This document shows, piece after piece, positions 13,638 through 13,730 of a DNA stretch of 13,730 bases. Location: assembly GCA_050734915.1 (NCBI GenBank), contig JBOHUX010000050.1, positions 1-13,730 of the forward strand. The letters run 5' to 3'. A model generated the notes under the pieces. That model saw only the letters and a list, made by a program, of their open reading frames with translations. It did not search any database and had not been told where the DNA came from. How positions within the stretch are numbered: the stretch's first letter is position 1; each line of letters starts with the position of its first letter. A program made the translations under genes and the position numbers. This DNA is from JBOHUX01 sp050734915. Its GTDB lineage: Bacteria; Chloroflexota; Dormibacteria; Dormibacterales; Dormibacteraceae.

Positions 13638-13730
13638 TCATCGCGGGCGCATCTTCCGAGCACCGTAGACCATCTCGGCGGGGGTGCGCCCGGCGCTCCG
13701 CCGGCCGGTGTGGGCGCGCTCGTAGTTGTA
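13638..13730 (-). mobile_element. Partial insertion-sequence transposase, integrase-core (IS3/IS481-type) C-terminus
   Basis: The minus-strand frame entering from the window edge encodes 30 residues and then TGA (13638-13640). It begins YNYERAHTGRRSAGRTPAE and ends near MVYGARKMRPR. 'YN.ERPH.....GRTPAE..Y' is the conserved end of DDE/rve_3 transposases of the IS3 and IS481 groups, so this is the C-terminal tip of such an enzyme. The rest lies outside the window, so whether the copy is intact is unknown. The element's terminal repeat should lie between the stop and the tRNA (13533-13637). No end can be fixed without the other terminus; TGAACAGCGCACGAG at 13604 is only a candidate. Confidence 0.7.

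Overview
This is a very GC-rich bacterial window with ordinary chromosomal housekeeping content. Several features point to a Terrabacteria lineage near Chloroflexota or 'Candidatus Dormibacterota'. The FabI is InhA-like, and a SCO1664-like/DUF3090 gene pair (best known from Actinobacteria) sits beside a DnaK carrying the roughly 24-residue N-terminal insert that Firmicutes and Actinobacteria lack. TTG and GTG starts are used, and several starts lack a strong Shine-Dalgarno. The lineage call is inference from family content only.

Layout. Bases 1-1316 (+) hold the 3' part of a mercaptopyruvate-type sulfurtransferase, then an InhA-like enoyl-ACP reductase. Converging on it is a DAO-family FAD oxidase (1397-2581, -). 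Divergent from the oxidase is a small RNase H-fold protein (2769-3182, +), followed by an arginine-rich coiled-coil protein with its own promoter (3272-3655, +). A hairpin at 3711-3736 separates this from a convergent MFS exporter (3765-4985, -). Next comes a division and cell-wall operon (+): ftsE, ftsX and an M23/LytM endopeptidase with a long coiled coil (5117-8104). FtsE and FtsX form the ABC module that would transmit ATP hydrolysis to the periplasmic or extracellular hydrolase encoded just downstream.

Bases 10804-8134 (-) hold a compact four-gene operon: a small protein with two tandem beta-rich repeats, a DUF3090 zinc-ribbon protein, a SCO1664-like PI3/4-kinase-fold protein, and a signal-peptide/Ig-like/single-TM protein whose GTG start overlaps the kinase-like stop as GTGA. 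This uncharacterised set is the best candidate for a poorly described system. Divergent from it is dnaK (11046-12959, +), with no grpE, dnaJ or hrcA beside it and no CIRCE or HAIR operator. The right end (-) holds a small DUF5658-like membrane protein, tRNA-Thr(CGU) with an extended -10 promoter, and the C-terminal tip of an integrase-type (rve) transposase that runs off the window.

No CRISPR array, rRNA, riboswitch, prophage or toxin system is visible. Apart from the tRNA and the edge transposase, the window looks like core chromosome. No spacer exceeds about 240 bases.
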